Origin: Prevotellaceae bacterium
Lineage (GTDB): Bacteria; Bacteroidota; Bacteroidia; Bacteroidales; UBA932
Direction of reading: 5' to 3'
Assembly (NCBI GenBank): GCA_031275825.1
Contig: JAISOH010000072.1
Span: 1 to 40,773, forward strand
DNA length: 40,773 bases
The translations under genes and the position numbers were made by a program. The notes under the pieces are model-generated. The model did not search any database. It saw only the letters and a program-made list of their open reading frames with translations, and was not told the DNA's origin. Below are positions 38,002-40,773 of the stretch, piece by piece (positions within the stretch are counted from its first letter, which is position 1; each line of letters opens with the position of its first letter).

Positions 38002-39642
38002 TTATAAACTTTCGATATATTTTTTCAATTTTGTTTTGTCAAGCATAAGCCGTTTTATCTCATCTGCCAGATTGCCCTTGCGCCTCAAATTTCGCATGAT
38101 TTTATCGTCAATATTTGCTTCCGTGCGAAAATCATGTATAAACATTTTATTTCTTTGCCCCTGCCTGTCGATACGTCCGACAGACTGTTTTCTGTGAAAA
38201 TATGAAAATGAATTTGAAAAAAATACAATCCTTCGGCATACTTCCTGTAATCCATTCAGCCCTGTGCCGCCTGACTGCATTGTCGCAACAAAATATTTCT
38301 TTTTACCGCTCACGAAGTCGGCAAGTTCGGCATCGCGATCCTGCGGATTTTTGCCTGTAAAAACAGCACAGTTTTCATATCCGAAATAATCGACAATCAT
38401 TTCAATTTCAAATATATATTTACAAAAGAAAATCACCTGTTCATCAGCGGGAATATTGTTCATAAGCGAAAATTTGTTTGTTCCCAAATATTCACGCTCA
38501 TTGTCATGCCTGCAATAACCGCAGCAAATCTGCTGCATTCGAGTAAATGACTTGAATATGTCTGTTGCATAGAAATTATCGCTCTTTATCTTATCAAGCA
38601 GCCATTCCTTTTCTTCGTGATACAGTTCATATTGAATGTCATTCATTTTACATGTATGTATATAAAATTGCTTTGCCGGCAAATTTAAACATTCTTCTTT
38701 CGTGATTTGATAAGTGTAAGGTTCGAGTAAACCCATAAGGTGGTCAATATTCTTGTAACCTATAATCTCATCACCGAACATGCCGCCCATTACTAAATAT
38801 CTTTCTTCAAACTTTTTCCAGTCGCGAACTCCGATAATCAGCGGCGACAAACACGCATACTGCATATAAAGATTATGAACATTATCGGTTACAGGCGTGC
38901 CTGTCATTACAAGTTTGTAACTGGTTTTATCGCAAACCATTTTAATACGTTTCGACCGCTTGGCAGTCGGCGTTTTTATTGCATGGCTTTCGTCTATAAT
39001 GATTTGCGTTTCGCTGTCGGCGAAATTCAGAGCCTCAAAAACAGCCCTGTTGCTGCTGCTCATGCTCTCATGCCCGATTAATTTCCATTCGATTTCCTTG
39101 TGGGCGCACCACAAGTCAATTTGCGCCTGAAAGTTTTTTTTAGTCGAAACAGGCAGAAATACAAGAACTTTCTTTATTTCTTTTGCCTCGTATCGACTTA
39201 CGGCAATATCAATAGCAATCTTAGATTTGCCGGTGCCGGTATCGGCATACAGCGCCGACACTTTCATCGAGCAGCAAAACCGCAACGCATCAGCCTGATG
39301 GCGCAGACTGCTATCGTCATAAACAGGAAGAATATCATCGCGCAATCGGATATGTAGCGGCGTCTGTTTGCGTTCAAGTTCACAGTCGTTTATTATCTCG
39401 TAAAACTGTCGTTCAATTTCCGCTTTATATTCTGTTTCAAGCGAGCGGTCGCGCAGTTCGGCGCACCTCATATTTTCAATGCGCACAAAAACAGTCAGTC
39501 TGTCGTTTACAACTTCAAACCATGCAACAGTTGTAATATCTCTGTTATTTTGCCCGAATTTAAAATATAACCGCTCGACTTTGTCGGTTTTAAAAAGGCG
39601 AGAATATTTAATCCTCGCCTGCAATTTATCAAGCTGATTCAT
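38002..39642 (-). CDS. SNF2/DEAD-like helicase (SWI2/SNF2 ATPase)
   Basis: SALYADTGTGKSKIAIDIA (Walker A), IIIDESHAIKTPTAKRSKR (DESH), LVMTGTPVTDNVHNLY, SVGRIDRQGQRNKMFIHDF (motif VI). Confidence 0.92.
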   Translation of the reverse strand: MNQLDKLQARIKYSRLFKTDKVERLYFKFGQNNRDITTVAWFEVVNDRLTVFVRIENMRCAELRDRSLETEYKAEIERQFYEIINDCELERKQTPLHIRLRDDILPVYDDSSLRHQADALRFCCSMKVSALYADTGTGKSKIAIDIAVSRYEAKEIKKVLVFLPVSTKKNFQAQIDLWCAHKEIEWKLIGHESMSSSNRAVFEALNFADSETQIIIDESHAIKTPTAKRSKRIKMVCDKTSYKLVMTGTPVTDNVHNLYMQYACLSPLIIGVRDWKKFEERYLVMGGMFGDEIIGYKNIDHLMGLLEPYTYQITKEECLNLPAKQFYIHTCKMNDIQYELYHEEKEWLLDKIKSDNFYATDIFKSFTRMQQICCGYCRHDNEREYLGTNKFSLMNNIPADEQVIFFCKYIFEIEMIVDYFGYENCAVFTGKNPQDRDAELADFVSGKKKYFVATMQSGGTGLNGLQEVCRRIVFFSNSFSYFHRKQSVGRIDRQGQRNKMFIHDFRTEANIDDKIMRNLRRKGNLADEIKRLMLDKTKLKKYIESL

Positions 39643-39644
39643 CC

Positions 39645-40220
39645 TTATAATTTTAATATGTCTATTATTTTATTTTCATCAAGCAAATCGTAGAATGATG
39701 ATTTACCTGCTTCAATAATATTAGGAAAATCGCCTGCTATTGGCGTATTATCGTCATCTATAAAAGTACCGACAAAACCGATTTTGCCGCCAAAATCGTA
39801 CACTCTAACGCCAAGTTCGCCGCTAAATTTCATTGATAATAATACAAAAAACACTTCTTCGGGCTTCAAAAAATCATACTGCGGATATTTTTCATAAAAA
39901 TTTATAATCGCATCTATACGTAATATAATTGCAGAATAAAACGAATGATTTTTGGGTATCATTTTTATTATGTTCTCGCGCGTTTTCTGCTGATTTGCCT
40001 GCTTCACTTCGCAATTTTTACAGGATATTTCGCCTGTGCTTCCAAAGCAATTAAGCATTATTTCGCGAACATATTCCAGCATACTGTCATCAAACCAGAA
40101 TGCGTTATCTTTCCATATTCCGCGCAAATTGCGAGCTTTGGATATGAACTGCGAATGATAAGGCGATGTTACTTTCACCTTGTCATCTATAATTTCAAGT
40201 TTAATTTCCTTATTTTTCAT
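39645..40220 (-). CDS. HARP-like domain protein, coupled to the SNF2 gene
   Basis: VTSPYHSQFISKARNLRGIWKDNAFWFDDSMLEYVREIMLNCFG resembles the HARP-type module at the N-terminus of SMARCAL1-like SNF2 proteins; 2 bp gap to the SNF2 ORF. Confidence 0.5.
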   Translation of the reverse strand: MKNKEIKLEIIDDKVKVTSPYHSQFISKARNLRGIWKDNAFWFDDSMLEYVREIMLNCFGSTGEISCKNCEVKQANQQKTRENIIKMIPKNHSFYSAIILRIDAIINFYEKYPQYDFLKPEEVFFVLLSMKFSGELGVRVYDFGGKIGFVGTFIDDDNTPIAGDFPNIIEAGKSSFYDLLDENKIIDILKL

Positions 40221-40231
40221 AATTTAAAATT

Positions 40232-40468
40232 TTAATAATTAAACCATTTTACTTTTTTTGAAGAATACTGTAATTTACAGTCGTTTTTTTCAAGAATAAA
40301 AGCCGCAATCCAAACCGCCTGTGATTTTTGCGGATCGTAATCGTATCCAAATACCATTGACTTGGGAATAATCGCAGTTGAGCCATCGTAGGCTGCTGCC
40401 TTGTAAGTTTTGTCCGTGTAATTTGTAAGACTTTCAAGCCTTACCGAGTAACATTTAATTTTTTTCAT
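40232..40468 (-). CDS. Small hypothetical protein (MKKIKCYSVRLESLTNYTDKTYKAAAYDGSTAIIPKSMVFGYDYD...)
   Basis: ORF directly upstream of the HARP-like gene, with a good promoter upstream. Confidence 0.65.
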   Translation of the reverse strand: MKKIKCYSVRLESLTNYTDKTYKAAAYDGSTAIIPKSMVFGYDYDPQKSQAVWIAAFILEKNDCKLQYSSKKVKWFNY

Positions 40469-40528
40469 ATTTTTTTGCCTGTTTTTAGTCTGCTGGCTCC
40501 GCAGGATTTAAATTAATAAAAATATCTA

Positions 40529-40558
40529 CAAAGATAGATATAATTTTCTATCTGCAAA
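40529..40558 (-). promoter_or_regulatory. Promoter of the minus-strand element operon (TTTG-N18-TATCTTTG)
   Basis: caaagata at 40529-40536 and caaa at 40555-40558 on + strand. Confidence 0.5.
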
Positions 40559-40617
40559 AAAATCATTTCCGTTAAATAATCTTAATAAGAAGAAAATATT
40601 TTTATAGATATTGAAAA

Positions 40618-40652
40618 TCAAAAAAATATAGAAAGCCCTTTTCGGGGCTTTC
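40618..40652 (-). terminator. Intrinsic terminator for the rightmost minus-strand ORF
   Basis: gaaagccc / gggctttc hairpin followed on the minus strand by tatattttttt. Confidence 0.65.
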
Positions 40653-40677
40653 AAAAAAAAAGAAATTGAAAAACAAA

Positions 40678-40773
40678 TTATTTCTTAAATTTGCTTATAA
40701 ATTTGTATGCGTAAATTATTGCTGTTATTATCGTTGCGCATATTGCAATCCACATTATATATTTTAACCAGTA
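40678..40773 (-). CDS. Small single-TM protein, N-terminus beyond the window
   Basis: Minus-strand frame reads ...WLKYIMWIAICATIITAIIYAYKFISKFKK*; hydrophobic helix plus basic tail. Confidence 0.45.
   Translation of the reverse strand, partial: YWLKYIMWIAICATIITAIIYAYKFISKFKK

Larger units (their letters stand above)
35001..40773. mobile_element. Left part of an integrative element (prophage or ICE-like) integrated at tRNA-Met; continues beyond window
   Basis: Starts at the tRNA 3' fragment; switch to tightly packed, minus-strand accessory genes (IbrA/IbrB-like, GNAT, SNF2, HARP-like, small ORFs). Confidence 0.65.

Noticed and set aside
1-40773. CRISPR array or rRNA operon
   Set aside because: No regularly spaced direct repeats with unique spacers and no rRNA-like sequence seen on reading both strands.

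Overview
AT-rich Bacteroidetes (probably Bacteroidales) chromosomal window. Most of it is host backbone. (1) A truncated IS630-like transposase start at the left edge, followed by a long nested palindrome (about 224-438) that could be a structured RNA or a MITE. (2) An RpoN-type AAA+ regulator / LptE-like / TPR / SecG cluster. (3) Two tandem DUF3857-transglutaminase paralogs, the first with apparently lost catalytic residues. (4) topA, a degenerate ureohydrolase-like gene and the type IX secretion core porP-K-L-M-N. (5) A SUI1-like factor, DUF4271, HemD-like, rnpA and yidD. (6) A SusC/SusD operon with a Peptidase_Mx1-like lipoprotein, DUF4302, a BACON-like protein and a small secreted Cys-rich protein, preceded by two copies of a 28-bp palindrome. 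(7) A 567-bp non-coding element with inverted termini. (8) A PQQ-like beta-propeller protein, DUF4295/L33/L28 and folA/thyA. At 34957-35001 there is a 45-bp 3' fragment of an elongator tRNA-Met(CAT). It reads as the left attachment scar of an integrative element that continues past the right edge. The visible element cargo, all on the minus strand, is a small TM protein, a 78-aa protein, a HARP-like protein, an SNF2 ATPase, a GNAT acetyltransferase, an IbrA-like PAPS-reductase/PP-loop protein, an IbrB-like ParB protein and two small ORFs. The GNAT-IbrA-IbrB set next to the HARP-like/SNF2 pair is the best candidate for an under-described system. All family calls come from reading protein motifs; no database search was run.
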